DNA of 64,000 bases, from contig JAHHGS010000022.1 in the NCBI GenBank assembly GCA_019359715.1, positions 62,001-126,000 on the forward strand, written 5' to 3'. The stretch comes from Aphanocapsa sp. GSE-SYN-MK-11-07L (lineage in GTDB: Bacteria > Cyanobacteriota > Cyanobacteriia > Thermosynechococcales > Thermosynechococcaceae). The translations under genes were made by a program, and so were the position numbers. The first letter of the stretch is position 1; every line of letters begins with the position of its first letter. Positions 16,070 through 25,500 of the stretch are shown piece after piece. The notes beneath the pieces are model-generated. The model was not told the DNA's origin, searched no databases, and saw only the letters and a program-made list of their open reading frames with translations.

Positions 16070-17079
16070 TGAGCGATTCTCGTCCTGGTTTAAATCACCA
16101 GCGTCTGGTTAACCTGATCCGGCAGTCGATTCAGGGCTGTGATTTGCGGCTCCAAAACTTGCAAGTCCTGACCGAAGCGGCCACTGGAGCCTACGTGGTC
16201 ACGCCTGTGATTGCTGCGATGGCAGGCGCGGCCAAAGTGTTTGCGGTTGTCCAAGCCAGCCGCTATGGCAGTGTGGAGGAAGTCAAGGCCTTGACTCAAG
16301 GCTTAGCTGAATTGGCCGGGGTCAGCGATCGGATTGAATTGATCACCGAGAAGCCCCAAGCGATCGTGGCTCAGGTAGACCTGGTGACGAATAGCGGGCA
16401 CGTCCGTCCGCTCAATGCCGAGCTGATTAACTGGATGAAAGCAACGACCGTGATCGGCTTAATGTATGAAGCCTGGGAGTTTCGCCCGGAAGACCTTGAC
16501 CTAGCCGCCTGTCGCCAGCGGGGAATTCAAGTCGCCGGGGTGAATGAGCGCCACCCTGACGTGGACGTGTTTTCCTTCCTGGGCGTGATGGCGGTGAAGC
16601 TGCTGTTGGATGCTGGGATCTCTGTCTACACCAGCCGCATCTTACTGCTGTGCGATAACCCGTTTAGCGGGTTCATTGAGCGGGGCTTAGTCAGCGCTGG
16701 AGCCTCTGTAGATCTGGTTGACAGCTTAGCTGCGGCAGCCCCAGACAATGACTACGATGCCATTCTGGTGGCGCTGCACCCCCAAGCTAAGCCAGTCTTG
16801 TCTGGAGCTGATGCAGTGGCGATCGCTAAGCATTGGCCAGGGGCAGTGGTGGCGCAGTACTGGGGAGATCTGGATCGCCCTGCCTTTGTCGCTCAAGGCA
16901 TTCCCCTCTGGCCAGAGGCAGAACCGAAGCCTGGACACATGGGCATCTTGCCCTCAGGGGTCGGGCCGGAACCAATTATCCGTCTGCAAACGGGTGGACT
17001 GAAAGCTGCCGCGGTTGCGTGGCAGCAACAGCAATCACCCCAGCCGCCGGATGAGCTGGACTACCTGCAACTGCTGTGA
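16069..17079 (+). CDS. Unrecognised Rossmann-like protein of the sugar operon
   Basis: 336-residue soluble protein that I cannot place in a named family. Alternating beta/alpha stretches are visible: AAKVFAVVQASRYGS near 65, VDLVTNSGHVRPLNAELI near 105, and a second block from about 185 (RILLLCDNPFSGFIERGLVSAG) resembling a dinucleotide-binding or Rossmann-type fold without GxGxxG. VNERHPDVDVFSF and GDLDRPAF are further notable segments. It starts on the last base of the aminotransferase stop and is followed after 9 bases by the formyltransferase gene, so it is an operon member and probably acts on the same sugar or cofactor. Confidence 0.7.
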   Translation: MSDSRPGLNHQRLVNLIRQSIQGCDLRLQNLQVLTEAATGAYVVTPVIAAMAGAAKVFAVVQASRYGSVEEVKALTQGLAELAGVSDRIELITEKPQAIVAQVDLVTNSGHVRPLNAELINWMKATTVIGLMYEAWEFRPEDLDLAACRQRGIQVAGVNERHPDVDVFSFLGVMAVKLLLDAGISVYTSRILLLCDNPFSGFIERGLVSAGASVDLVDSLAAAAPDNDYDAILVALHPQAKPVLSGADAVAIAKHWPGAVVAQYWGDLDRPAFVAQGIPLWPEAEPKPGHMGILPSGVGPEPIIRLQTGGLKAAAVAWQQQQSPQPPDELDYLQLL

Positions 17080-17088
17080 GGGCGATCG

Positions 17089-18063
17089 ATGACTAATGTC
17101 TTACTCGTCGGTCTTGGCACCACTACATTGAGCGCCTTAACCTCTTTGATCGCCAAGTGCAATGTCCAGGCATTGGTCAGAAACATTGAGCCTAACGTAG
17201 CTGATCCAGTTTTAGAACTGGCTCAACAGTCTGGTATTCCCATCTACTCTGATACCTCGCAGGCGCAAATTAAAGCGTTAATTTTGCAGGATCAGCCTGA
17301 TTGCGTCGTCGTTTCTTCCTATCATCAAATTCTGCCGCCAGAACTGATTCAACTCTCGACTTTTATCAATGTCCATTACTCACCCTTACCTCAATACCGG
17401 GGTCGGGCCAATGTGAATTGGGCCATGATTAACGATGAGCCAACTGCCGCAATTACGATCCATCGCATCTCACCCGATTTAGATGGCGGAAATATCTTAT
17501 TTCAGCAGCCGATTTCAATTCAGTTTGATGATACTATCGCCGACCTCTACGATCGCTTGAATCAAATTCAGCAACAGCATTTGGGAGACACGGTTGTCAA
17601 AGCCTTGAGTGGCTACCAAGGCTTGCTCCAAGATCAGACCGAAGCCACCTACTGCTGCACCCGTTTAGCAGAAGACGGTGAAATTAATTGGTCAGATTCA
17701 ACCCGCAAAATCGACTGTTTGATTCGGGCGCTGGTTGCTCCATTTCCAGGCGCTTACACCTATTTTCAAGGTCAACAAACGCGGATTTGGCGGGCCAAGC
17801 CGGTTGAGCATCCCCCCAACTATGTTGGTCGGATTCCCGGCAGGGTAATTGGGCGATCCAAAGCCGCCGGATTTGTCGATGTCCTAACTGGAGATGGCGT
17901 ACTGAGAATTTTTGAAGTTCAAATTGAAGGAGCAGAAAAAGCGATCGCTGCAACTGTGATCAAGTCTGTCAAGTCTACCCTAGGGTTACGTACCTCTGAT
18001 CTGCTAAAACGGATTCAAACCCTCGAACAACACCTTACAAAACTCCAAGAAAATGCAAAATAG
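17089..18063 (+). CDS. Formyltransferase (sugar N-formyltransferase-like, Fmt fold)
   Basis: 324-residue protein of the methionyl-tRNA formyltransferase/ArnA fold. The catalytic set is present: Asn and His in FINVHYSPLPQYRGR, and Asp in SPDLDGGNIL; VNWAMINDE is the usual following strand. A C-terminal domain begins near residue 205 (GEINWSDSTRKIDCLIRAL), as in Fmt-type proteins. Inside a 3-amino-sugar operon the likely role is transfer of a formyl group from N10-formyltetrahydrofolate to the amino sugar rather than to initiator tRNA; this is inference. Its end overlaps the next gene by 11 bases. Confidence 0.85.
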   Translation: MTNVLLVGLGTTTLSALTSLIAKCNVQALVRNIEPNVADPVLELAQQSGIPIYSDTSQAQIKALILQDQPDCVVVSSYHQILPPELIQLSTFINVHYSPLPQYRGRANVNWAMINDEPTAAITIHRISPDLDGGNILFQQPISIQFDDTIADLYDRLNQIQQQHLGDTVVKALSGYQGLLQDQTEATYCCTRLAEDGEINWSDSTRKIDCLIRALVAPFPGAYTYFQGQQTRIWRAKPVEHPPNYVGRIPGRVIGRSKAAGFVDVLTGDGVLRIFEVQIEGAEKAIAATVIKSVKSTLGLRTSDLLKRIQTLEQHLTKLQENAK

Positions 18064-19027
18064 TCGCGTATTAATTACTGGTGGTGCTGGTCTAGTTGGC
18101 TCCCACATTGCTGACCTGCTAGTCAAAGAAGAAGTGGCCGAGATTATTGTGCTCGACAACTTTACCCGTGGTTGCCTCGATAACCTAGCTTGGGCGAAAG
18201 AGCATGGATCGCTGATTTTGGTTGAAGGCGACATCCGCGACCAAAAAGTGCTGGCCGAGGTGATGCAAAATGTTGATACTGTCTTTCATCAAGCCGCGAT
18301 CCGGATTACTCAGTGCGCCGAAGAGCCGCGCTTGGCTTTAGAAGTGATGGCCGACGGCACGTTCAACGTCCTGGAAGCGGCAGTCAATGCTGGCGTCAAA
18401 AAAGTAGTTACTGCCTCCTCCGCTTCGGTCTACGGCATGGCAGAAGAATTTCCAACCACCGAGTCCCATCATCCCTACAACAACCGCACCCTTTACGGGG
18501 CAGCTAAAACATTTAACGAGGGCTTGTTTCGCAGCTTCTACGATAAGTATGGCTTAGACTACGTTGCCCTCCGCTACTTCAACGTTTACGGGCCGCGGAT
18601 GGATATTTACGGCGTCTATACAGAGGTACTGATTCGCTGGATGGATCGGATTGCCAACGGTCAACCGCCATTAATTTTTGGCGACGGCGAACAGACAATG
18701 GATTTTGTTTACATTGAAGATATCGCCAGAGCGAATATCCTGGCTGCTAAAGCTGACGCAACGGATGAGGTGTTTAACGTAGCTAGTGGAGTCGAAAGCA
18801 GCCTCAATGATTTGGCCGATGCTTTAGCCAAAGTGATGGGTTCTGATTTGCAGCCAGAATATGGCCCAGAACGCAAGGTCAACCCAGTGCAGCGGCGGTT
18901 AGCTGATGTCAGCAAAGCCAAGCAAATGCTGGGGTTTGAAGCCGAAGTCTCTCTAGAAGAAGGGCTGCGGCGGCTGGTGAGTTGGTGGTCTGAAAAGAAA
19001 CTCAAACCAGAAGCCAGCAGCGTTTAA
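18053..19027 (+). CDS. NAD-dependent nucleotide-sugar epimerase/dehydratase (extended SDR)
   Basis: 324-residue extended SDR protein. ITGGAGLVGSHI is the NAD-binding motif, ASSASVYGMAEE contains the catalytic Ser, and YGAAK the YxxxK pair; RYFNVYGPRMD and FVYIEDIARAN are typical of UDP-glucose 4-epimerase-like enzymes. It starts inside the 3' end of the formyltransferase gene, so the two are coupled. It is the last gene of the operon 13920-19027. Confidence 0.93.
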   Translation: MQNSRVLITGGAGLVGSHIADLLVKEEVAEIIVLDNFTRGCLDNLAWAKEHGSLILVEGDIRDQKVLAEVMQNVDTVFHQAAIRITQCAEEPRLALEVMADGTFNVLEAAVNAGVKKVVTASSASVYGMAEEFPTTESHHPYNNRTLYGAAKTFNEGLFRSFYDKYGLDYVALRYFNVYGPRMDIYGVYTEVLIRWMDRIANGQPPLIFGDGEQTMDFVYIEDIARANILAAKADATDEVFNVASGVESSLNDLADALAKVMGSDLQPEYGPERKVNPVQRRLADVSKAKQMLGFEAEVSLEEGLRRLVSWWSEKKLKPEASSV

Positions 19028-19068
19028 GCCAGTCAGCAGCCCGGTTAGGTCTTAATCTGGTGTGAAGT

Positions 19069-20256
19069 TTAGGGCGCAGGCACTTGAGCTGCGATCGCTC
19101 GCCCAATTTCCAGCGCGGAAGTGGCGGCTGGTGAAGGCGCATTACAGACATGAATCGAATGCCGACCATTCACAATCAGAAAATCATCCACCAGATTGCC
19201 GTTGGGTAAAAGGGCTTGCGCCCGCACCCCGGCATGACTGGGCACCAGATCTTCAGATTGAATCTCTGGAATCAACTGCTGCAAACTGTGGACAAAGGCT
19301 GGCTTCAGCCACGATCGCACCATTTCTTGCAGCCCTTCCTTGGCGTGTTTAGTTGCCAAGCGCCAGAAGCCTGGATAGGTCATCACTTCGGCAAAATCGC
19401 GCAGGTTAAAATCGGTTTTCTTGTAGCCTTCCCGCTTCCAGCTCAGGACGGCGTTTGGCCCCGCGTGGACATTGCCATCAATCATCCGGGTAAAGTGCAC
19501 GCCCAAAAAAGGAAAACTTGGGTTTGGCACTGGGTAGATTAAATTTTTGACCAGGTAGCGCTTGTCTGGCTTTAGCTCGTAGTACTCGCCCCGAAAGGGA
19601 ACAATCTTAGCTTCTGGATCAACCTGGCCTAACTTAGCAACGCGATCGCTGTGCAGTCCCGCACAGTTGATCACAAATTTAGCTTCAAAGCTGCCTTGAT
19701 TGGTAGCTAAAATCTGTCCGTTGGATGTTTCAATCAGCCGCTTTAGCTTCGTGTTGAGATGCAATTCACCACCCTGAGCTTTCACTTGTTCTACCATCAC
19801 CTGGCAAACCTGGTGATAGTCGGCAATTCCAGTTGAGAAGACCCGAATTCCCTCCAAGCAGCGGACATGGGGTTCCAGTTCTTTCACCTCTTCAGCCGTG
19901 ATTCGAGCGACGGGCATTTCATTGGCAAGTCCGCGCTGATAAAGGTTTTCCAGCAGCGGCAATTCTTGGGGCTGAGTGGCGATGATCACCTTGCCACAAA
20001 CCTCGTGCCGAATGTTGTGCTCCTGACAAAAGCGCACCATCGAGGCGCTACCATCACGGCAAAACTTAGCCTTAAAGCTGCCTGGTTTATAGTAGATGCC
20101 AGAATGAATTACACCGCTGTTATTTCCCGTTTGGTGAAATGCCCACTCGCTCTCTTTTTCGATCACCAGAATTTTTGCTTGGGGGTGACGTTGCCCGATC
20201 GTCATTGCCGTCGATAAACCAACAATGCCACCGCCGATAATTGCTATGTCAAACAC
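19069..20256 (-). CDS. lhgO: L-2-hydroxyglutarate oxidase
   Basis: FAD-dependent oxidoreductase of the DAO superfamily, 395 residues from the chosen start. FDIAIIGGGIVGLSTA is the dinucleotide-binding motif, followed by EKESEWAFHQTGNNSGVIH and YYKPGSFKAKFC, both characteristic of LhgO. It converts L-2-hydroxyglutarate to 2-oxoglutarate at the membrane. The frame is open to 20439, but the family begins with the FDIAIIGG segment, so GTG 20256 was chosen. It is convergent with the epimerase gene and probably unrelated to polysaccharide synthesis. Confidence 0.88.
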   Translation of the reverse strand: MFDIAIIGGGIVGLSTAMTIGQRHPQAKILVIEKESEWAFHQTGNNSGVIHSGIYYKPGSFKAKFCRDGSASMVRFCQEHNIRHEVCGKVIIATQPQELPLLENLYQRGLANEMPVARITAEEVKELEPHVRCLEGIRVFSTGIADYHQVCQVMVEQVKAQGGELHLNTKLKRLIETSNGQILATNQGSFEAKFVINCAGLHSDRVAKLGQVDPEAKIVPFRGEYYELKPDKRYLVKNLIYPVPNPSFPFLGVHFTRMIDGNVHAGPNAVLSWKREGYKKTDFNLRDFAEVMTYPGFWRLATKHAKEGLQEMVRSWLKPAFVHSLQQLIPEIQSEDLVPSHAGVRAQALLPNGNLVDDFLIVNGRHSIHVCNAPSPAATSALEIGRAIAAQVPAP

Positions 20257-20773
20257 GGGTTTTGATCTAAAGGTTTCAGCCCTTATGTGAACTACCCGAC
20301 GCTGATTGCTCGGCAATCCAGCACGGGCTTCCCAATTCATCGGCAACAGCCTCCAGAACTCCGTAGTTCTATTGGTCTGACATTGCCTCCAAGGGCAGAA
20401 GTCCTGGTTCCCAAGACCCAAATTTTGTAAAACAATCATGACTGACTGCTACGATCGTTTAATTTTCACGATCCTGATTGCTTGGTTTTTGCAATCTTTG
20501 CAGCGTTTATGTTGTACGGGAATTATTGCACTTATGGCGATTCGTTGCCAACCCTACGCTCCTCCGAAGCAGTTAGAGCGCGGGGCTTCCCCGCTATCAG
20601 CTAACACTGCTGCGAGGTTTGATGCAACTCAGGAGATTTTCTTAAAAATTAGGGCAATCTAGATCAAAGCTGGGTGATGGAAAAGACTTGAATTGAATTG
20701 AGAGACCGACTGATCCCAAGGGAGTCCTCAATCTGTCAGGGTTTTCAGTAACTATAATTAGGAGTTAATCAAC
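20257..20773. other. Divergent intergenic region
   Basis: About 517 bases between the oxidase start and the next aminotransferase. It contains a short GC-rich hairpin at about 20580-20594 (GCGGGG-CTT-CCCCGC). Open frames on either strand here lack ribosome-binding sites and family signals. Confidence 0.5.
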
Positions 20774-21988
20774 GTGTCTGAGGTGAAATCATTTATCCCG
20801 ATCGCCATCCCTTGCATGGGCGAACCAGAGGCTACCGCCGCTCAGCGGGTAATTATGTCTGGCTGGGTGACGCAAGGCCCAGAGGTGGCGGCGTTTGAGC
20901 AAGAGTTTGCTGCCTATGTTGGGGCAGCCCATGCCTGTGCCGTTTCAAATTGCACAACAGCGTTGCACCTAGCTCTGCTGGCCGTTGGGGTTAAGCCAGG
21001 GGATGAAGTGATCACCGTCAGTCACTCCTACATTGCTACAGCCAACAGCATTCGCTACTGTGGGGCGACGCCGGTCTTTGTAGACATTGAGCCGCAAAGC
21101 TACAATATCAATCCCCTGTTGATTGCCGATGCGATTACAGCTCGCACCCGCGCCATTCTGGTCGTTCACCAAATGGGGATGCCCTGTGACTTAAAGCCAA
21201 TTTTAGAGATTGCTCACCGCCACAATCTACCTGTAATTGAAGATGCTGCCTGCGCGATCGGCAGTGAAGTTCGATTAAACGATCAGTGGGAGAAAATTGG
21301 CCGGGCCCACGGCGATATTGCCTGTTTTTCTTTTCACCCCCGAAAAGTGATTAGCACCGGTGACGGTGGCATGTTGACCACCAACAACCCAGAGTGGGAT
21401 CAGCAGTTCCGACTCTGGCGGCAGCATGGGATGAGCGTCCCGGACACAGTGCGCCACGGTGCCAAACAAGTAATCTTTGAGTCCTATCCGATGCTGGGCT
21501 ATAACTACCGAATGACCGACATTCAGGCCGCTGTCGGCCGAGAACAGCTCAAACGACTGCCAGAAATTGTCGATCGCCGCCGCTATCTGGCCCAGCGCTA
21601 CCAAGCTGACCTAGCGGATTTGCCCGGTTTGAAGCTGCCAACCGAACCTACCTGGGCCAAAAGCAACTGGCAAAGCTTCTGCGTCCGGCTGCCAGAGCAA
21701 TCTGACCAACTGAAAGTGATGCAGGCAATGCTAGATGCTGGGATTGCCACCCGACGCGGGATTATGTGCGCCCATCGGGAGCCAGCCTACCAAATTGAAA
21801 CCTGGACTTGCGGGGGTAAGAATTCACCCTGCCAATGTCAGCCAGGAAGCTGCGATCGCCTGCTTGAAAGTGAACAAGCTCAGGATCAAGCTATCTTGCT
21901 TCCACTGTTTCATCAAATGACAGAAAGCCAGCAAGACTACGTGGTTGACACCCTCAAAACCGCCTGTCTGAGTCCGGCGATCGCCTAA
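20774..21988 (+). CDS. DegT/DnrJ/EryC1/StrS aminotransferase with Cys-rich insert
   Basis: 404-residue PLP-dependent sugar aminotransferase of the perosamine-synthetase-like branch. IPIAIPCMGEPEATAAQRVI forms the N-terminus, NCTTALHLALLAVG binds the cofactor phosphate, VIEDAACAIG holds the PLP-stacking Asp, and CFSFHPRKVISTGDGG carries the Schiff-base Lys. Near residue 345 an insert with CGG...CQCQPGSC contains four Cys within about 16 residues, unusual for the family and possibly metal-binding. GTG 20774 is preceded by AGGAG. It is separate from the first aminotransferase operon and may serve a second amino sugar. Confidence 0.9.
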   Translation: MSEVKSFIPIAIPCMGEPEATAAQRVIMSGWVTQGPEVAAFEQEFAAYVGAAHACAVSNCTTALHLALLAVGVKPGDEVITVSHSYIATANSIRYCGATPVFVDIEPQSYNINPLLIADAITARTRAILVVHQMGMPCDLKPILEIAHRHNLPVIEDAACAIGSEVRLNDQWEKIGRAHGDIACFSFHPRKVISTGDGGMLTTNNPEWDQQFRLWRQHGMSVPDTVRHGAKQVIFESYPMLGYNYRMTDIQAAVGREQLKRLPEIVDRRRYLAQRYQADLADLPGLKLPTEPTWAKSNWQSFCVRLPEQSDQLKVMQAMLDAGIATRRGIMCAHREPAYQIETWTCGGKNSPCQCQPGSCDRLLESEQAQDQAILLPLFHQMTESQQDYVVDTLKTACLSPAIA

Positions 21989-22514
21989 TCGGGAATCAAC
22001 CAACGGAGAAATCAACATTTTTTCAGTTCATTGTGGTGATATCAATCACCGCAATGAATAAGAAATATTAAGTCGAGCGATTTTCGCTTTACGTTTTGGA
22101 AGTTCATCCGGCATAATCGACCAAGAAGTGACTTGATAACCTTACTCTCAGCACTTCAGATCTGCATCAGAGCTTGGCTCTCCTATTCAACCAAGCAACT
22201 GGAAGCATTTAGGCAATTGAGGGCGATTACTCTGAGTCAAGAAATTTTCTCCTAATGTCTTAAAATCCAAAATTTCGTTTGCGCACAGTTAGGCTGCATC
22301 ATCTCAATCTCAGATAGGTTCTGCCTTCCAGTACGAACTCTATACTGAGCAGATTATTTAGACGCTAGATGTAAATAGCTTTGTTGAGGCGCTGTTAATG
22401 CTTTTCGGCATTGATGGCTGATCTTGGCAGGCCAAGTACATCTGAACCTTACGATCAGAGCTTTGGTCGTAAGGGCTGAGCGATGTTGCCCTGTTGAATT
22501 GTAGGCGGAATTTT
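21989..22514. other. Intergenic region before giant DUF4347 gene
   Basis: About 526 bases, with the hairpin 22027-22058 near the left end and no gene. It probably contains the promoter of the giant gene. Confidence 0.5.
22027..22058. terminator. Hairpin after aminotransferase gene (possible terminator)
   Basis: Fourteen-pair stem, TTCATTGTGGTGAT against ATCACCGCAATGAA with one G-U pair, loop ATCA, 38 bases after the aminotransferase stop. No T run follows on the plus strand, so its termination role is uncertain. Confidence 0.4.
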
Positions 22515-25500
22515 ATGTTAGTTGATCCTAGTTCCTTGAGTGGTTTCCAGCTTAGTTCGGCATCCTCCTCGATCATTCCACAGACGGTTGCTTTTATTGA
22601 TGCGAATATTGCCGATGCCTCCCAGGTGATGGCTGGGGTGCAAGCAGACGTGAAAGTCTTGCTCGACCCCAGCCGCGATGGCATCGCCCAAATTACGGAA
22701 ACCCTCCAACAGTTCAATAATCTAACAGGCATCAACATTTTCTCCCACGGCAGCGTTGGACAGTTGCAGTTAGGAAGCAGTGTTCTGAGTAGCGCTTCTT
22801 TAGGGCAGTATGCAACTGAAGTTGAACGCTGGAAAGCATCCTTGAGTGCTGATGCTGACATCTGGTGCTACGGCTGCAATGTGGCAGAAGGAGAAGTGGG
22901 TCAAGCTTTCGTGCAGGGGTTAAGCAGCTTGACGGGAGCTGATATTGCTGCCTCGACCGACCTAACCGGAGCCGGAGGAGATTGGCTGCTAGAGTACGCC
23001 ACCGGCGAAATTGAGACAACCTCTCCCTTGAGCGATGCTCTAATCGAAGGCTATCAAGGGCAATTGGCGACCCTGTTCACCAGCCAAACCCCCAGCCAAC
23101 CCAACAAGACAGATGGCACGGGCAGTGCGGGCGATTACGAGTTGGGCATGCAGTTCACCAGCACCAAAGCGGGCACCCTCAATGCGATTCGCTACTACAA
23201 GGCGGCCGGTGAAACGGGGAGCCATGTCGGTAAAATCTGGTCGAGTACTGGCACGCAACTAGCACAAGTTACCTTTAGCAACGAAACCGCATCGGGATGG
23301 CAGCAGCAAGCTTTGAGTACGCCTATCGCGATCGCCGCTGGCACCACGTATATTGTGTCGGTGAACGTGAACACGCATTACGCCATTAGCCCGAATGGGT
23401 TCAACAGCCCGATCAGCAATGGCGATTTGAGGGGCAGCAATGGCGTCTTTAATCTTGCGCCTGGGTTATTCCCCACCCAGTCGTGGAACAATAGCAACTA
23501 CTTCCGAGATGTTGACTTTACCCCAAATCCGACTGGCACCAATAACGTAGGCACAGTGGGTGTCAGTGGAACACCGACCCAAAACCAAACCCTGACGGCC
23601 AATGTCGCAGATGCGAATGGATTAACTGGCGCCACGATTAACTACCAGTGGCAGCAGCTTAGTGGCGGCACTTGGAGCAATATTAGCGGTGCGACTGCCC
23701 GCACCTTGACGCTGCAGCAAGCTCAGGTAGGGCGACAGGTGCGAGTCAATGCCACCTATACGGATGCGTTGGGCACTAGTGAGAATATCTTCAGCCCCGC
23801 TACAACGGCGATCGCCAACGTCAATGATGCGGGAGTCGTTGCGATCGCTGGCACGCCAGCCCAAAACCAAACTTTAACGGCGAATGTAGCAGATGTCGAT
23901 GGGCTAACCGGCGTCACAATCAGCTATCAATGGCAGAGCAGCACAAACGGTACCACTTGGAGCAATATTAGCGGTGCGACTGGGCAAAACTTAGCCCTCG
24001 ACAGTAGCTATGTCGGGCAGCAAGTAAGGATAAGTGCTACCTACACTGACGTCTTGGGGGGAAGCGAAAATATTTTGAGTCCGGCCAGTAGCACTATCAC
24101 AGCCCCTGTCCAGACACAGAGTTTATTTTCACCAACCACAACTCCGGCGCTACTCAATGAGACGGATGGAGCGGGTAGTGCCGGTGACTATGAACTTGGG
24201 ATGGAGTTCAGAACTTCTAAGTCTGGCAAAATTAACGCAATTCGCTATTTCAAGTCCCCCAACGAAACGGGCAGCCATACTGGCCGGATCTGGTCAAATA
24301 CAGGTGAATTGTTAGCCAGTGTGGCCTTCACGAACGAAACAGCCTCAGGTTGGCAGGAGCAAGCGTTAGCAACCTCATTAGCTATCAACGCCAACACGAC
24401 CTACATCGTTTCTGTTAACACAAACAGCTATTATGTCTCTACAAGCAATGGGTTAGCGGCAACAGTCACTAACGGTAACATCAGTGCTATTGCTGACGGA
24501 AGTAACGGAGTTTTCAACCCCAATCCTAGCGCTTTCCCAACCCAATCTTGGCAAAACTCTAACTATTTCCGAGATATCGTTTTTGCGGCCAATCCACCAG
24601 CTGCAAATATTCCCGGTACAGTTGCGCTGAACGGAACAGCAACAGAAAATCAAACCTTGACCGCCAATGTTAGCGATGGTAATGGCACAACTGGAGTCAC
24701 GATCAATTACCAGTGGCAGCAACTGAATGGCACTACCTGGACGGATATTAGCGGGGCGACGGCTCAAACCCTAACCTTGGGTAATGCTCAGTCGAGCAAG
24801 CAAGTGCGGGTAAGAGCCACCTACACTGATAGCGACGGTAACAACGAAAATATCTTCAGTGCTGCTACTACTGCGGTCGTCAACGTCAATGATGTAGGCG
24901 CGATCGCCGTTCGAGGCACAACAGGCATCGGCGAAGTCTTAACGGCAAACGTGATTGATGGCGATGGATTTACAACCGTCAACTACCAATGGCAGCAATT
25001 GAATGGCAGCACTTGGAGCAATATTAGTGGCGCTACTGGGCGATCCCTAGCCTTGACCAATGCTTTACTTGGCAAGCAACTGCGCGTAAGTGCCAGCTAC
25101 ACCGATAGCTTTGGCAGCAGCGAAAATGTCACGAGTTCTACGACCAGCCCAGTTGTGACAACCTATGAAACCGTCTTTTCACTGGCAGATATGCCTAACT
25201 TCACCAATATTACTGATGGAGTTGGGGTGTCCTATGAGCTAGGTCTCAAATTCAGAAGCGTCACAGCAGGTGTGGTTCAAGCAATTCGCTACTGGAAGGC
25301 TCCTAGCGAAACAGGCACCCATGTTGGAAAAATTTGGTCGTCTACAGGGCAGTTGCTGGCAAGTGTCACTTTTACGAATGAAACTTCTTACGGTTGGCAA
25401 GAGCAGGCATTAGCAACTCCATTCCGCATTCAAGCTAATACGACCTACACTATTTCAGTCAATGCCAACAGCTATTATGCTTTTACCTCTAACCGACTAA

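Noticed and set aside
20438-20662. 74-codon open frame in the divergent spacer
   Set aside because: It overlaps a short GC-rich hairpin, has no ribosome-binding site and no family resemblance.
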